Translations under genes and position numbers: made by a program
Notes under the pieces: generated by a model
Databases searched by the model: none
The model's input: only the letters and a program-made list of their open reading frames with translations
Told to the model about the DNA's origin: nothing
Source: Pseudomonas sp. CAN1
GTDB lineage: Bacteria > Pseudomonadota > Gammaproteobacteria > Pseudomonadales > Pseudomonadaceae
Assembly: GCF_030462585.1 (NCBI RefSeq)
Contig: NZ_JASMRU010000033.1
Coordinates: 20,022-52,621, forward strand
Length of the DNA stretch: 32,600 nt
Direction of reading: 5' to 3'
In this document: positions 1 to 9,053 of the stretch, one piece after another
Layout of the letters: the number at the start of each line of letters is the position of its first letter
Numbering within the stretch: the first letter of the stretch is position 1

Positions 1-114
1 GCGAGAGCGGCGATGGGCCAGGGATGGCCCTTCGCGGCGTGCCCCTGAAACTTCGATTCAACGAGGGAATTTTTCGCCTAAGCGAAAAACCGGATGTCCG
101 GGGCAAGACCTTTG

Positions 115-157
115 GTTACTTTGGGTGGGGCGGCCATCCGTCGTTTGCCAAAGTAAC
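115..157. repeat. Inverted-repeat intergenic element (GTTACTTTGG/CCAAAGTAAC)
   Basis: Ten-base perfect arms at 115-124 and 148-157 enclose a 23-base loop, followed by an ACTCGCC-type tail. Sequences of this look (GGTTACTTTGG ... CCAAAGTAACTCGC) recur between genes in Pseudomonas and Xanthomonas; that is from memory. Its function is unknown. Confidence 0.5.
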
Positions 158-269
158 TCGCCCGAGGGGGCGAAACACGGAGCCCGCGCGCACGCCGGTG
201 CGGCGCAGAAACACCCAAAGCACAAGCAAGAGCACCGCGTAGAAACTCCGCTCCTACGAGATCAAAAGC

Positions 270-306
270 CCCTCACCCTAACCCTCTCCCGCAAGCGGGA
301 GAGGGG
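270..306. repeat. Pyrimidine-rich hairpin repeat, copy 1
   Basis: CCCTCACC and CCCTCTCCC are followed by a hairpin CCCTCTCCCGC/GCGGGAGAGGG. Two related copies lie at about 4010-4042 and 4703-4737, on either side of kdpC. The three copies share the CCCTCTCCC ... GGGAGAGGG layout with a short GCAA/TGAA loop. Confidence 0.6.
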
Positions 307-424
307 ACCGTTCGGCGCAGTGCGAAACCATGCAGTCAGCCGGCACGACCGTCCCCCAAAACGAGGCCCGCCGCCAGGTTCGAGGAGATAAGGCGTCCTG
401 GCCAACTTTCCCAGAAGCAGTTTC

Positions 425-500
425 GTAGGGCGCATAACGCGCCAGCGTTATCCGCCGCGGTGGCATCGGCGGATAACCCGTTCCGGGTTATGCACCCTAC
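425..500. repeat. 76-bp ATAACGC palindromic repeat, full copy 1
   Basis: It begins GTAGGGCGCATAACGC and ends GGGTTATGCACCCTAC, so its ends are inverted copies of each other. Inside are two smaller hairpins (AACGCGCCAGCGTT, and GGATAACCCG...GGGTTATG). Related copies are at 13956-14026, 14240-14287 (truncated), 18295-18375 (two halves) and 32393-32463. All are intergenic, as expected for a non-autonomous REP-like element. Confidence 0.7.
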
Positions 501-559
501 TCGCTACGTGGCGGGAAGCATCGGCATTGACCAGCAATCGAACCGGGACTCTGAAAGCG

Positions 560-1252
560 TCAACCTTCGCGCAACCGATAACCAACCCCCGCCTCGGTCA
601 CGATAAACCGCGGCGTCGCCGGATCATCCGCGAGCTTCTGCCGCAGATGCCCCACCACCACCCGCAGGTAGTGGGTGTCCTCGGCATGCGTCGGCCCCCA
701 GATATCCTTCAGCAATTGCTGCTGCGTCACCACGCGCCCCACATGGCGCGCCAAGGTCGACAGTACCGCGTACTCCTTGCGCGTCAGTGAGACCTCCTCG
801 CCATCGAGCAACACTCGCCGATAGGAGAAATCCACACTCAGCGGCCCCACCGCGACCACCGCCTCCTGCGTCTCGCCGCTGGCGCCCTGGCGCAGTAGCA
901 CACGGATGCGCGCGAGGAACTCCTGGATGCCGAACGGCTTGGTCACGTAGTCGTTGGCGCCGCTGTCCAGCGCCAGCACCTTCTCGCTTTCGCTGGCGCG
1001 CACCGAGAGCACCAGCACCGGCACCTGCGACCACTCGCGCAGTTCGCGCAGCACGTCCTGGCCGTCCTTGTCCGGCAGGCCGAGGTCGAGAACCACCAGG
1101 TCCGGACGGCCCAGTGCGGCCTGGGCCAGGCCTTCCTCGCCGGTACCAGCTTCGAGCACCTTGTAACCGCCGGCGCTGAGGCTGATACGGAGAAACTTGC
1201 GGATCTGCGGTTCGTCGTCGACGACCAGGATGGTGGCGGCGCTGGCGTTCAT
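560..1252 (-). CDS. kdpE: KdpE, response regulator of the Kdp potassium system
   Basis: This 230-residue OmpR/PhoB-family response regulator should bind the kdpF promoter when phosphorylated by KdpD under potassium limitation. The receiver domain spans about residues 8-120. It has the acidic pair D12-D13 in VVDDEP, the phosphoacceptor D56 in VVLDLGLP and the conserved lysine in YVTKPF. A winged-helix domain follows (about 130-228) and ends in the usual GVGYRL. I chose the ATG at 1252 because the receiver starts directly after MNASAATILVV; the open frame runs further upstream but only through antisense kdpD sequence. It begins 40 bp after the kdpD stop and is the last gene of the kdp cluster. 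Confidence 0.95.
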   Translation of the reverse strand: MNASAATILVVDDEPQIRKFLRISLSAGGYKVLEAGTGEEGLAQAALGRPDLVVLDLGLPDKDGQDVLRELREWSQVPVLVLSVRASESEKVLALDSGANDYVTKPFGIQEFLARIRVLLRQGASGETQEAVVAVGPLSVDFSYRRVLLDGEEVSLTRKEYAVLSTLARHVGRVVTQQQLLKDIWGPTHAEDTHYLRVVVGHLRQKLADDPATPRFIVTEAGVGYRLREG

Positions 1253-1292
1253 CGGCAGTCCGGGCTGGCTGGGGGCGTCCAGCTTGAGCCTT

Positions 1293-3950
1293 TCAGACAG
1301 CAGCATCAAGCTGCTCCAGGTCCGGCTGTTGCTGCAGCGGCAGGTGCAGCACGAGGGTGGTGCCGCGCCCGTCGATGCCGTCCTCGACGGTGATCCGCCC
1401 GCCGTGGGCGCCGACCATGCCCTGGCAGATCGCCAGGCCCAGCCCGGTGCCCTGACCGCCACGATCACCGCGCGCGGCGGTGTAGAACATGTCGAAAATC
1501 TTCTCGCGCTCCGCCGGCGGAATGCCCGGCCCTTCGTCGCTGACCAGGAAGCGCAGCTCATCGTCGCCCTGCTCCACCGCCACCCGCAGGCGGCCTTGCG
1601 GCGGCGAGAAGCGCGCGGCGTTTTCCAGCACGTTGACCAGTGCCTGCTCGATCAGCGCGGCATGCACATAAAGCAGCGGCAGTTCCGGCGCTACGCGGGT
1701 TTCAACCCGATACGGCGCGACCACCGCGCGCAGGCGATTGAGTGCGCTGCCGACTATGTCGCCGGGCGACACCCAGTCGCGCGACAGCTTCAGGCCGCCG
1801 TGGCCGAGGCGGGTCATGTCCAGCAGGTTCTGGATGTAGCGGTCCAGGCGCTCGGCCTCATCACGGGTGCTTTCCAGCAACTCGCGGCGATCCGGCGGCG
1901 GGATGGCGTCGCCCAGGGCCAGAAGGCTGTCGATGGCGCCACGCATGGAAGTCAGCGGCGTGCGCAGGTCATGGCTGACCGAGGCCAGCAGTGCGCTGCG
2001 CAGCTGTTCGGTTTCGCCATGCAGGCGCGCGGCTTCAAGGTCTTCGGCGAGGCGCGCACGGGCCAATGCCTGCGCCAGCGGTTGGCCGAGAGCAGCCAGC
2101 AGACGACGGCGCGACCCGGACAAAGGCTGCGAATCGCGCGGGCCGACCCCGAGCAGCGCCAGCGGACCGTCCTCGCCGGACAGCGGCCACCACCACCAGC
2201 GCCCGCCCGGCAGCGTGCCGGTACCCAGGCCGGCGGGCTGGTCGTGCTGCCAGGCCCAATCGGCGGCGGCGCGCTCCTGGTCTTCCAGCGCGCGGTTGAG
2301 GCCACCCTCCAGTTTCCACTCGCCATTGACCCGGCCGAGCAGGCAGATATCCAGCCCGTCCCAGCCGCCAAGCTGCTGCGCGGCGGCGGCCATCACCGCC
2401 TGGCGGTCGGTGGCGGCGGTGAGCTTGCGCGACAGTTCGAGCATCTGGCTGGTCTCTTCCTGGGTCTCGCGCAGCGCCTGCAGTTGCCGGCGCTGGCGAG
2501 CGGCGAGGTTGCCGGTGAGGCCGGCCATGAGCAGGAAGAACAGCAGGGTCAGCACGTCTTCTTCGCGCTGGATGGAGAAGGAGAAATGCGGCGGGATGAA
2601 CAGGAAGTCGTAGGCCAGGAACGACAGCACCGCGCAGGCCAGCGCCGGGCCGAGGCTGCTGCGCACCGCCACCAGCAGCACGGCGGCGAGGAACACCAGG
2701 GAAATGTTCGGCAGCTCCAGCACGCTGGCCACCGCCCAGGCCAGGGCGCTGGCGCAACCGGCGGCCACGGCGGCGAGCAGGTAGTTGCCCCAGGGCCAGC
2801 TCGTCTGCGGGCGGACCTTGGGCGGCGCGAGGTCGGCCTCGCTGTCGAGCACGCTGATCTCCAGCCCGTCGCCCAGACGCAGCAGGCGCGCCGCCAGGCC
2901 GCCGCCGAACAGCCGGCGATACCAACGCTGCCGTGAACGGCCGACCAGCAGCAAGGTGGCGCGGCGCTCCTTGGCGTGCTCGACCAGGGTGCGCGCGACT
3001 TCGCCGCCGCGCAGTTCCACCACGTCGCCACCCAGACGCTCGGCCAGTTGCTGGGCGTTCTGCAATTGCATGCGCGACGTTTCGCTGCGCGCCTCGCCGG
3101 TATCGACATGGACCAGCGACCAGGGCAGATGCCGGCGCTCGGCGACGCGGCAGGCATGGCGCACCAGGCGCTCGGCGTTGTGCTCGCCATCCACCCCCAC
3201 CAGCAGCCTGCCGCGCACCGCGGGGGCGTCGCCGCCCTGCTGGCGGTAGCGATGGGCGAGATCGTCGTCCACCCGCGCGGCGGCGGTCTGCATGGCCAGT
3301 TCGCGCAGTGCGGTGAGGTTGGTCTGGCTGAAGAAGGCGTCGATGGCGGCGCGAGCCTGCTCGGGCACGTAGACCTTGCCCTCGCGCAGACGCTCCAGCA
3401 ATTCACGCGGCGGCAGGTCCACCAGCAGCAGTTCGTAGGCTTCCTGCAATACCCAGTCGGGCACGGTTTCGCGCACCTGCACGCCGGTAATATCGCGCAC
3501 CTGGTCGTTGAGGCTTTCCAGATGCTGGACGTTGACCGTGGTGTAGACGTCGATGCCGGCGGAAAGCAGTTCCTGGATGTCCTGCCAACGCTTGGCGTGG
3601 CGGCTGCCGGGGGCGTTGCTGTGGGCCAGTTCGTCCACCAGCGCCAGCGCTGGCGGGTCGCCGAGCAGGCCGTCGAGGTCCATTTCCTCCAGGGTGATGC
3701 CGCGGTATTCGGAGCGCTTGAGCGCCTGCTGCGGCAGGCCGGCGAGCAGCGCTTCGGTCTCGGCGCGGCCGTGAGTTTCGACGATGCCGACGCGCAGCTT
3801 CACGCCCTGGCGCAACTGGCTCTGGGCGGCCAGCAGCATGGCGTAGGTCTTGCCGACTCCTGGCGCGGCGCCGAGGAAGACCTTGAGACGACCACGACCC
3901 ATGGCAGGCAGGTCGGCCAGCAGGGCGTCGGCGCGGTTGGGGTCGGTCAT
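1293..3950 (-). CDS. kdpD: KdpD, osmosensitive potassium sensor histidine kinase
   Basis: This is an 885-residue inner-membrane kinase of normal KdpD length. The N-terminal KdpD domain (about 18-228) has a Walker A motif GAAPGVGKT (27-35) and a Walker-B-like ALVDELAHS (103-111). A universal-stress-protein-like domain follows (about 247-370), then four close-packed membrane segments (about 388-480, DUF4118 type). Next come a GAF-like region, the HisKA phosphoacceptor H660 in SVSHDLRTPL, and a HATPase domain with NVLENAARFS, DEGPGIP and GTGLGLAI. The start at 3950 has GAGGA seven bases upstream and gives the standard MTDPNRADALL beginning. KdpD phosphorylates KdpE. A 164-bp gap with a hairpin repeat separates it from kdpC, so it may be transcribed less efficiently than kdpFABC. 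Confidence 0.96.
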   Translation of the reverse strand: MTDPNRADALLADLPAMGRGRLKVFLGAAPGVGKTYAMLLAAQSQLRQGVKLRVGIVETHGRAETEALLAGLPQQALKRSEYRGITLEEMDLDGLLGDPPALALVDELAHSNAPGSRHAKRWQDIQELLSAGIDVYTTVNVQHLESLNDQVRDITGVQVRETVPDWVLQEAYELLLVDLPPRELLERLREGKVYVPEQARAAIDAFFSQTNLTALRELAMQTAAARVDDDLAHRYRQQGGDAPAVRGRLLVGVDGEHNAERLVRHACRVAERRHLPWSLVHVDTGEARSETSRMQLQNAQQLAERLGGDVVELRGGEVARTLVEHAKERRATLLLVGRSRQRWYRRLFGGGLAARLLRLGDGLEISVLDSEADLAPPKVRPQTSWPWGNYLLAAVAAGCASALAWAVASVLELPNISLVFLAAVLLVAVRSSLGPALACAVLSFLAYDFLFIPPHFSFSIQREEDVLTLLFFLLMAGLTGNLAARQRRQLQALRETQEETSQMLELSRKLTAATDRQAVMAAAAQQLGGWDGLDICLLGRVNGEWKLEGGLNRALEDQERAAADWAWQHDQPAGLGTGTLPGGRWWWWPLSGEDGPLALLGVGPRDSQPLSGSRRRLLAALGQPLAQALARARLAEDLEAARLHGETEQLRSALLASVSHDLRTPLTSMRGAIDSLLALGDAIPPPDRRELLESTRDEAERLDRYIQNLLDMTRLGHGGLKLSRDWVSPGDIVGSALNRLRAVVAPYRVETRVAPELPLLYVHAALIEQALVNVLENAARFSPPQGRLRVAVEQGDDELRFLVSDEGPGIPPAEREKIFDMFYTAARGDRGGQGTGLGLAICQGMVGAHGGRITVEDGIDGRGTTLVLHLPLQQQPDLEQLDAAV

Positions 3951-4009
3951 CAGACTATCCTCGGAGCGCTCAAGGCGCTCGGTTCTATGGGGGAGCGAGT
4001 TCTGAGAAC

Positions 4010-4042
4010 CCTCTCCCCAGCCCTCTCCCTGAAGGGAGAGGG
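4010..4042. repeat. Pyrimidine-rich hairpin repeat, copy 2, between kdpC and kdpD
   Basis: This is CCCTCTCCCCAGCCCTCTCCCTGAAGGGAGAGGG-like sequence with arms CCCTCTCCCT/AGGGAGAGGG. It sits in the 164-bp kdpC-kdpD gap and would form a stable stem in the kdp transcript. It resembles the copies at about 270 and 4703. Confidence 0.65.
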
Positions 4043-4114
4043 AGCCGTCCTCTGCCAACGGACAGCCCTGCGTTTTTCCTCGTACCGCGGCAGGCTCGGT
4101 ACTGGCGCTGGAGT

Positions 4115-4663
4115 CTAGCGAGGCAGGCTGGCCAGGGCCATGTTCAGCGCCAGCACGTTGACCACGGCGGGGCCGATCAGTGGGCGTTCGGTGTTGGCTT
4201 CCACCAGCTTTTCCAGGCTCGCCGCCGGTACGCCGCGTTCCACGGCAATGCGCGGCACTTGGTACAGCGCGGCGGCGGGCGGCAGTTGCGGGTCTAGGCC
4301 GCTGCCGGAGGTGGTGACCAGCGCCAGCGGCACCGGCTGCGTACCGACCTGCTGGGCGGCGGCGTCCTTGGCAATGCGTTCGGCCAGCGCCGGGTTGCCC
4401 GCAGCAAGGTTGCTGGCGCTGCTGGAGACGGTGGCGAAGTCGCCGGCCGAGGGCCGTGAATGGAACCACTGGGCGCCGTCGAACTTCTGCGCGATGAGCG
4501 CCGAGCCACGCACGTTGCCCTGGTCGTCACGCACCAGGCTGCCGTTGGCCTGGTCGTGGAAGGCGACCTGGGCGATGCCGGTGACGGCCAGTGGATAGAC
4601 GACGCCAGTGACGGCGCTGAGCAGGATCAGCGAGGCGATGGCGGGGCGGAGTTGGTTGAGCAT
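4115..4663 (-). CDS. kdpC: KdpC, potassium-transporting ATPase subunit C
   Basis: KdpC is the small single-span subunit that associates with KdpA and KdpB in the inner membrane and contributes to ATP binding and complex stability. At 182 residues it has typical length. An N-terminal membrane helix (about 8-32, [20 protein letters not shown]) is followed by an extramembrane domain with family signatures [17 protein letters not shown] and [11 protein letters not shown]. The ATG at 4663 is preceded by AGAGGAA. Unusually for a kdp operon, it is isolated by repeat DNA on both sides: a 205-bp gap from kdpB with a REP pair and a hairpin repeat, and a 164-bp gap to kdpD. Confidence 0.96.
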   Translation of the reverse strand: MLNQLRPAIASLILLSAVTGVVYPLAVTGIAQVAFHDQANGSLVRDDQGNVRGSALIAQKFDGAQWFHSRPSAGDFATVSSSASNLAAGNPALAERIAKDAAAQQVGTQPVPLALVTTSGSGLDPQLPPAAALYQVPRIAVERGVPAASLEKLVEANTERPLIGPAVVNVLALNMALASLPR

Positions 4664-4702
4664 GTTCGTGTTCCTCTGTTGGGTTCGGAGCGGGGCTGTT
4701 TA

Positions 4703-4737
4703 CCCTCTCCCCCGCCCTATCCCTGAAGGGAGAGGGA
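4703..4737. repeat. Pyrimidine-rich hairpin repeat, copy 3, between kdpB and kdpC
   Basis: Sequence CCCTCTCCCCCGCCCTATCCCTGAAGGGAGAGGG-like with the stem CCCT/AGGG continued by short arms. It is followed at 4741 by GTTCGGCG, the same tail that follows copy 1 (GTTCGGCG at 310), so the shared unit probably extends beyond the hairpin. Confidence 0.6.
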
Positions 4738-4779
4738 TTAGTTCGGCGTGTCCGGCGAGATTGGAGATTGGCCGGATCC

Positions 4780-4857
4780 TGTAGGAGCGAGCTTGCTCGC
4801 GAACAATCATCCAGCAGCTCTGGCGCTCGTGCGGTTCGCGAGCAAGCTCGCTCCTAC
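4780..4857. repeat. Inverted pair of REP elements (BIME-like) inside the kdp operon
   Basis: A plus-oriented REP (4780-4804, TGTAGGAGCGAGC...GCTCGCGAAC) faces its exact inverse at 4834-4857. Each unit carries the hairpin GCGAGC-TT-GCTCGC. The whole 78-bp unit is an inverted repeat with a 29-bp centre and would fold into a large stem in the kdpB-kdpC message. Similar pairs lie at 14180-14320 (divergent) and 19948-20023. Confidence 0.85.
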
Positions 4858-4868
4858 GAAAAACAACC

Positions 4869-6929
4869 TCAGGCGAGCCCGATTGCCACCAGAACCATGT
4901 CGATCACCTTGATCCCCACGAACGGCGCCACCAGGCCGCCCACGCCGTAGATCAGCAGGTTGCGCCGCAGCAGCTGCGAAGCGTCGCTGGCCTGCACGCG
5001 CACACCACGCAGGGCCAGGGGAATCAGCGCGACGATGATCAGCGCGTTGAACACGATGGCCGAGAGGATGGCGCTCTGTGGGCTGGCCAGCTTCATCACG
5101 TTGAGCACGCCCAGCTGCGGGTAGATGCCGGCGAACAGCGCGGGGAGGATGGCGAAGTACTTGGCCACGTCGTTGGCCACCGAGAAGGTGGTCAGCGCGC
5201 CACGGGTCACCAGCAGTTCCTTGCCCACCTGCACCACGTCCAGCAGCTTGGTCGGGTCGCTGTCCAGGTCCACCAGGTTGGCGGCCTCGCGGGCGGCCTG
5301 GGTGCCGTCGTTCATGGCCATGCCGACATCTGCCTGGGCCAGGGCCGGGGCGTCGTTGGCGCCGTCGCCGCACATGGCGACCATGCGCCCCTCGCCCTGC
5401 TCCTGGCGGATGCGCGCGAGCTTCTTCTCCGGCGTGGCTTCGGCGATCACGTCGTCCACGCCGGCTTCGGCGGCGATGGCGGCGGCGGTCAGCGGGTTGT
5501 CGCCGGTCACCATCACGGTGCGAATGCCCATGCGGCGCAACTCGGCGAAACGCTCGCGGATGCCCGGCTTGACCACGTCTTTCAGGTGAATGGCGCCCAG
5601 CAGCTTGCCGTCGGCCACCACCAGCAGCGGTGTGCCGCCGCTCTGGGCGATGCGCTCGATCTCCTTGGCCAGGCTTTCGGGCATCTGCGCGCGGTCCAGG
5701 CCGACGAAGGCCAGCGCGGCGTCCACCGCGCCCTTGCGATAGACGTGGCCGTCGAAGTCGACGCCCGACAGGCGCGTCTCGGCGCTGAAGGCAATCGGCG
5801 TCACGCGGTTGCGCTCCGGCTCCGGCAGGATGATCTGCGAGCGAAGGAACTCGACGATGGACTTGCCCTCCGGCGTGTCGTCGGCCAGCGAAGCGAGGAA
5901 CGCACCTTCGGCCAGTTCCAGCTGCTGCACGCCGGGGGCGGTGTGCAGGGCGCTGCAGCGGCGGTTGCCGAAGGTGATGGTGCCGGTCTTGTCGAGCATC
6001 AGCACGTGCACGTCCCCCGCCGCTTCCACGGCGCGGCCGGACTTGGCGATGACGTTCAGGCGCACCAGGCGGTCCATGCCGGCGATGCCGATGGCCGAGA
6101 GCAGGCCGCCGATGGTGGTGGGGATCAGAGTGACCAGCAGCGCCACCAGGAACACCAGCGGCAGGTTGCCGCCGACGAACAGGGCGAAGGGTTTCAGGGT
6201 CACCACCACCAGCAGGAAGATCAACGTCAGGCCGATCAGCAGGATGTCCAGCGCCACTTCGTTGGGGGTCTTCTGGCGCTTGGCGCCTTCCACCAGGGCG
6301 ATCATGCGGTCGAGGGTGGACTCGCCGGGGTTGGCGGTGATCTTCACCAGCAGCCAGTCGGAGACCAGCCGGGTGTTGCCGGTGACGGCCGAGCGGTCGC
6401 CGCCGGATTCGCGGATCACCGGGGCGGATTCGCCGGTGATGGCGGCCTCGTTGACCGCCGCCACGCCCTCGATCACCTCGCCGTCGCCGGGGATCAGCTC
6501 GCCGGCTTCGACGCGTACCACGTCGCCCTTGCGCAGGCTGCTGGCGGCGACCTTCTCGAACTTGCCAGTGACCGCCATGCGCATCGCCTGCAGGCCCTGG
6601 GTGCCGGCCTTGAGGCTGTCGGCGCGGGCCTTGCCGCGACCCTCGGCGAGGGCTTCGGCGAAGTTGGCGAAGAGCACGGTGAACCACAGCCACACGGCGA
6701 TCTGCACGGCAACGAAGGTGGGCACCGACTCACCGCCCACCACACAGAGCACTGTGGTCAGCACGGCGGTCAAGGCCACCACCAGCATCACCGGCGAGCG
6801 TTGCAGCTGGCGCGGGTCGAGCTTGAGGAAAGCCTGCACCAGCGCCGGCTTCCACAGGGCGGACAACGCGGTGGTCGGGCGTTTCTCGACGGCCTTGTTC
6901 ACGGCCAGTTCCTGGGTATGTGCATTCAT
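4869..6929 (-). CDS. kdpB: KdpB, P-type ATPase subunit of the potassium transporter
   Basis: KdpB is the catalytic subunit that hydrolyses ATP to drive K+ import through KdpA. It is a 686-residue P-type ATPase of standard length. Visible motifs are the actuator-domain TGES in [10 protein letters not shown], the phosphorylated D313 in [14 protein letters not shown], and the hinge motif [12 protein letters not shown]. Hydrophobic membrane segments surround them, with the final ones in the C-terminal 120 residues. The ATG at 6929 has GAGGAA seven bases upstream, overlapping the kdpA stop region, with only 10 bp between the genes; this suggests translational coupling. Confidence 0.98.
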   Translation of the reverse strand: MNAHTQELAVNKAVEKRPTTALSALWKPALVQAFLKLDPRQLQRSPVMLVVALTAVLTTVLCVVGGESVPTFVAVQIAVWLWFTVLFANFAEALAEGRGKARADSLKAGTQGLQAMRMAVTGKFEKVAASSLRKGDVVRVEAGELIPGDGEVIEGVAAVNEAAITGESAPVIRESGGDRSAVTGNTRLVSDWLLVKITANPGESTLDRMIALVEGAKRQKTPNEVALDILLIGLTLIFLLVVVTLKPFALFVGGNLPLVFLVALLVTLIPTTIGGLLSAIGIAGMDRLVRLNVIAKSGRAVEAAGDVHVLMLDKTGTITFGNRRCSALHTAPGVQQLELAEGAFLASLADDTPEGKSIVEFLRSQIILPEPERNRVTPIAFSAETRLSGVDFDGHVYRKGAVDAALAFVGLDRAQMPESLAKEIERIAQSGGTPLLVVADGKLLGAIHLKDVVKPGIRERFAELRRMGIRTVMVTGDNPLTAAAIAAEAGVDDVIAEATPEKKLARIRQEQGEGRMVAMCGDGANDAPALAQADVGMAMNDGTQAAREAANLVDLDSDPTKLLDVVQVGKELLVTRGALTTFSVANDVAKYFAILPALFAGIYPQLGVLNVMKLASPQSAILSAIVFNALIIVALIPLALRGVRVQASDASQLLRRNLLIYGVGGLVAPFVGIKVIDMVLVAIGLA

Positions 6930-6939
6930 GGGGTATTCC

Positions 6940-8634
6940 TCAGAAACCGAGCGTCAGGTGATCGGCCACCGGGCCCAGCACCAGCGTCGGCAGGAAGTTC
7001 AGGCCGCCCACCAGCAGGATGGTGGCGGTCAGCAGGCTGACGAACAGCAGGCCGTGGGTCGGGAAGCTGTTGGGGCCGACCGGGGTGGCCTTCTTCGCCG
7101 CCAGGCTGCCGGCAATCGCCAGCACCGGGAGGATGTAGCCGAAGCGGCCGATCAGCATGGCCAGGGCGATCATCAGGTTGTGGAACGGCGTGTTGGCGCC
7201 GAAGCCGCCGAAGGCCGAACCGTTGTTCGCGGTGCCCGAGGTGTAGGCATAGAGCAGCTGGCTGAAGCCATGGGCGCCGGGGTTGCTCACCGCCGCGGCC
7301 GGGCCCGGCAGGCTGGCGGCGATGGCGCCGAGCACCAGCACGCCGACCGGCATCACCAGCAGGGTCGCCACCAGCAGGCGCACTTCGCGGGCCTCGAGCT
7401 TCTTGCCGAGGTATTCCGGGGTGCGCCCGACCATCAGGCCGGCGAGGAACACCGCCACCAGAACGAACAGCAGCATGCCGTAGAGGCCCGCACCGACGCC
7501 GCCGAAGATCACTTCGCCAACCATCATGTTGAGCATCGCGACCATGCCCGACAGCGGGTTGAGGCTGTCATGCATGGCGTTCACCGAGCCGTTGGAGGCC
7601 GCGGTCGTGGTCACCGACCAGAGCACGCTGGCGGTGGTGCCGAAGCGGCTCTCCTTGCCTTCCAGCGGCGCGACCTGCTCCACCGGCAGCGCGCTGAGCG
7701 CCGGGTTGGGCTGGTACTCGGCCCACAGCGACACGCCCAGGCCGAGGGCGAACAGCACCAGCATGCAGCCGAGGATGGCGCGGCTCTGGCGCAGGTCCTT
7801 GACGTAGTGGCCGAAGGTGAACACCAGCGCGGCCGGGATCAGGATGATCGAGACGACCTCGAACAGGTTGCTCCAGATGGTCGGGTTCTCGAACGGGTGC
7901 GCCGAGTTCACGCCGAAGAAGCCGCCGCCGTTGGTGCCCAACTGCTTGATGGCGATCTGGCTGGCCGCCGGGCCCAGCGGGATGGACTGGTCGGCGCCCT
8001 GCACGGTCAGCGCGTGGGCATAGTCGAGGAAGGTCTGCGGCACGCCCTGCCAGACCAGCAGCAGCGCCAGCAGCAGGCACAGCGGGAGCAGGCCGTAGAG
8101 GGTGGCGCGGGTCAGGTCGACCCAGAAGTTGCCCAGGTTGTTCGTTGACTTGCGCGAAATGCCACGGGCCAGCGCCACCAGCACGGCCAGGCCGACAGCG
8201 GCGCTGACGAAGTTCTGCACGGTCAGGCCGATCATCTGGCTCAGGTAGCTGAGCGAGGCTTCGCCGCTATAGGCCTGCCAGTTGGTGTTGGTGACGAAGC
8301 TCACCGCGGTGTTGAACGCCAGGGTCCACTCCAGGCCCGGCAGGTGCTCCGGGTTCAACGGCAGCGCGCCCTGCAGCATGAGGATGGCGAACAGCAGCGC
8401 CAGCCCGACCAGGTTGAAGGCCAGCAGCGCCACGGTGTAGCTCTTCCAGTCCTGCTCGTCCTCGGGGTGAACGCCGCACGCACGGTAAATCGCCCGCTCC
8501 ACCGGCAGGAACAGCGGGCTGAGGAAGGTGCGCTGGCCCTCCATCACCTTGTAGTAGAAGCGCCCGAGGAACGGCGCTGGCACCAGCACCAGCGCCAGGA
8601 AGGCGACGATCAGCAACACGTCATGACTGTTCAT
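6940..8634 (-). CDS. kdpA: KdpA, potassium-binding and translocating subunit
   Basis: This is a 564-residue polytopic inner-membrane protein of the K+ channel-like superfamily. The four selectivity-filter-like loops are recognisable: [38 protein letters not shown] and [13 protein letters not shown]. About ten hydrophobic segments are visible, as expected. It binds K+ from the periplasm and works with KdpB and KdpC. The gene starts 8 bp after the kdpF stop and is followed by kdpB after 10 bp. Confidence 0.98.
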   Translation of the reverse strand: MNSHDVLLIVAFLALVLVPAPFLGRFYYKVMEGQRTFLSPLFLPVERAIYRACGVHPEDEQDWKSYTVALLAFNLVGLALLFAILMLQGALPLNPEHLPGLEWTLAFNTAVSFVTNTNWQAYSGEASLSYLSQMIGLTVQNFVSAAVGLAVLVALARGISRKSTNNLGNFWVDLTRATLYGLLPLCLLLALLLVWQGVPQTFLDYAHALTVQGADQSIPLGPAASQIAIKQLGTNGGGFFGVNSAHPFENPTIWSNLFEVVSIILIPAALVFTFGHYVKDLRQSRAILGCMLVLFALGLGVSLWAEYQPNPALSALPVEQVAPLEGKESRFGTTASVLWSVTTTAASNGSVNAMHDSLNPLSGMVAMLNMMVGEVIFGGVGAGLYGMLLFVLVAVFLAGLMVGRTPEYLGKKLEAREVRLLVATLLVMPVGVLVLGAIAASLPGPAAAVSNPGAHGFSQLLYAYTSGTANNGSAFGGFGANTPFHNLMIALAMLIGRFGYILPVLAIAGSLAAKKATPVGPNSFPTHGLLFVSLLTATILLVGGLNFLPTLVLGPVADHLTLGF

Positions 8635-8642
8635 GGCATCCC

Positions 8643-8732
8643 CTAGGAACGGTCGGCGCGCAGCAGCGCCACCAGCAGGTAGATGAACAGTCCCGTGGCC
8701 AGGACCAGGGATACACCGTCGAGCACGCTCAT
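8643..8732 (-). CDS. kdpF: KdpF, small membrane stabilising subunit
   Basis: A 29-residue protein, [20 protein letters not shown] followed by VALLRADRS, consisting almost entirely of one transmembrane helix (about 6-24). Its length and final basic/acidic tail match KdpF, the lipid-like subunit that stabilises KdpABC. The ATG at 8732 has GAGGAG nine bases upstream. It is the first gene of the kdp operon. Confidence 0.93.
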   Translation of the reverse strand: MSVLDGVSLVLATGLFIYLLVALLRADRS

Positions 8733-8844
8733 GATTGCTTTCTCCTCACGCGGGCGATTCCATCGCTTGATGCGGCTGTTGCCGCTTGACGGAAATTTTC
8801 CGCAAGCAACGCGTAAAGGAGCGATTCCCAGCCTGGGCAGGCGG

Positions 8845-8861
8845 CATAAAGAAAGCGTAAA
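8845..8861 (-). promoter_or_regulatory. Candidate KdpE-binding site
   Basis: On the minus strand this reads TTTACGCTTTCTTTATG: two half-sites TTTAC and TTTAT starting exactly 11 bases apart, with a T-run before them (TTTTTTACG). The E. coli KdpE box is also a T-rich direct repeat of TTTATA/TTTACA type (from memory). It is centred about 120 bp upstream of the kdpF start, a plausible activator position. The match is by eye only. Confidence 0.5.
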
Positions 8862-8891
8862 AAACCGCTCTGGCGCGGCTTCCGACGGCTT

Positions 8892-8909
8892 TGTATCGAG
8901 GCCGATACA
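8892..8909. promoter_or_regulatory. 18-bp palindrome in the divergent region
   Basis: TGTATCGAGGCCGATACA has perfect 7-base arms TGTATCG/CGATACA around AGGC. It lies 145 bp upstream of the response-regulator start and overlaps by three bases the direct-repeat motif at 8907-8930. A dimeric repressor or activator site is plausible; I cannot name the regulator. Confidence 0.4.
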
Positions 8910-8930
8910 CAGCGGACACGCTGGCGACAC
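8907..8930 (+). promoter_or_regulatory. Direct-repeat motif shared with the EF-hand gene, copy A
   Basis: Three ACAC cores start at 8907, 8916 and 8927 (spacing 9 then 11). The same spacing and 19 of 24 identical bases occur at 10966-10989, upstream of the EF-hand gene. OmpR-family regulators typically bind tandem direct repeats about one helical turn apart. This may therefore be an autoregulatory site for the regulator encoded at 9054. Confidence 0.45.
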
Positions 8931-9053
8931 CCGCGCACCGCAGCCTCGCCGACCATGGCCCGCGCACGTGATGACGGGTTAGCATGCGCCCGTCGCATGC
9001 CCCTAGAGGCCCCTGGCCACCCTGCCCCACGTTTTCCCGCGACAGGTTTCTTC

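Larger units (their letters stand above)
1..559. other. Gene-free left edge containing several intergenic repeats
   Basis: No convincing gene is visible here; the short open frames cross repeats and have no recognisable protein. From left to right it holds an inverted-repeat element with arms GTTACTTTGG (115-124) and CCAAAGTAAC (148-157), a decayed REP end (CTCCGCTCCTAC near 246-257), a pyrimidine-rich hairpin repeat around 270-306, and a full 76-bp ATAACGC-type repeat at 425-500. It lies downstream of kdpE, whose stop codon is at 560. I saw no hairpin followed by a T-run that would be a clear kdpE terminator. Confidence 0.6.
8733..9053. other. Divergent regulatory region between kdpF and a response-regulator gene
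   Basis: This 321-bp gap must hold the promoters for kdpFABC (leftwards) and the two-component/EF-hand cluster (rightwards). Three structured motifs stand out: a T-rich direct repeat resembling a KdpE site (8845-8861), an 18-bp palindrome (8892-8909), and a direct-repeat motif shared with the EF-hand gene upstream region (8907-8930). I could not place a convincing -35/-10 pair by eye on either strand. Confidence 0.6.

Noticed and set aside
1197-2936. A 579-codon open frame on the plus strand opposite kdpD
   Set aside because: Shadow of kdpD; no domain pattern, and kdpD shows complete kinase motifs on the other strand.
5809-8148. A 779-codon open frame on the plus strand opposite kdpB and kdpA
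   Set aside because: It is antisense to kdpB/kdpA; the translation is Ser/Arg- then Gln/His-rich without any known pattern.
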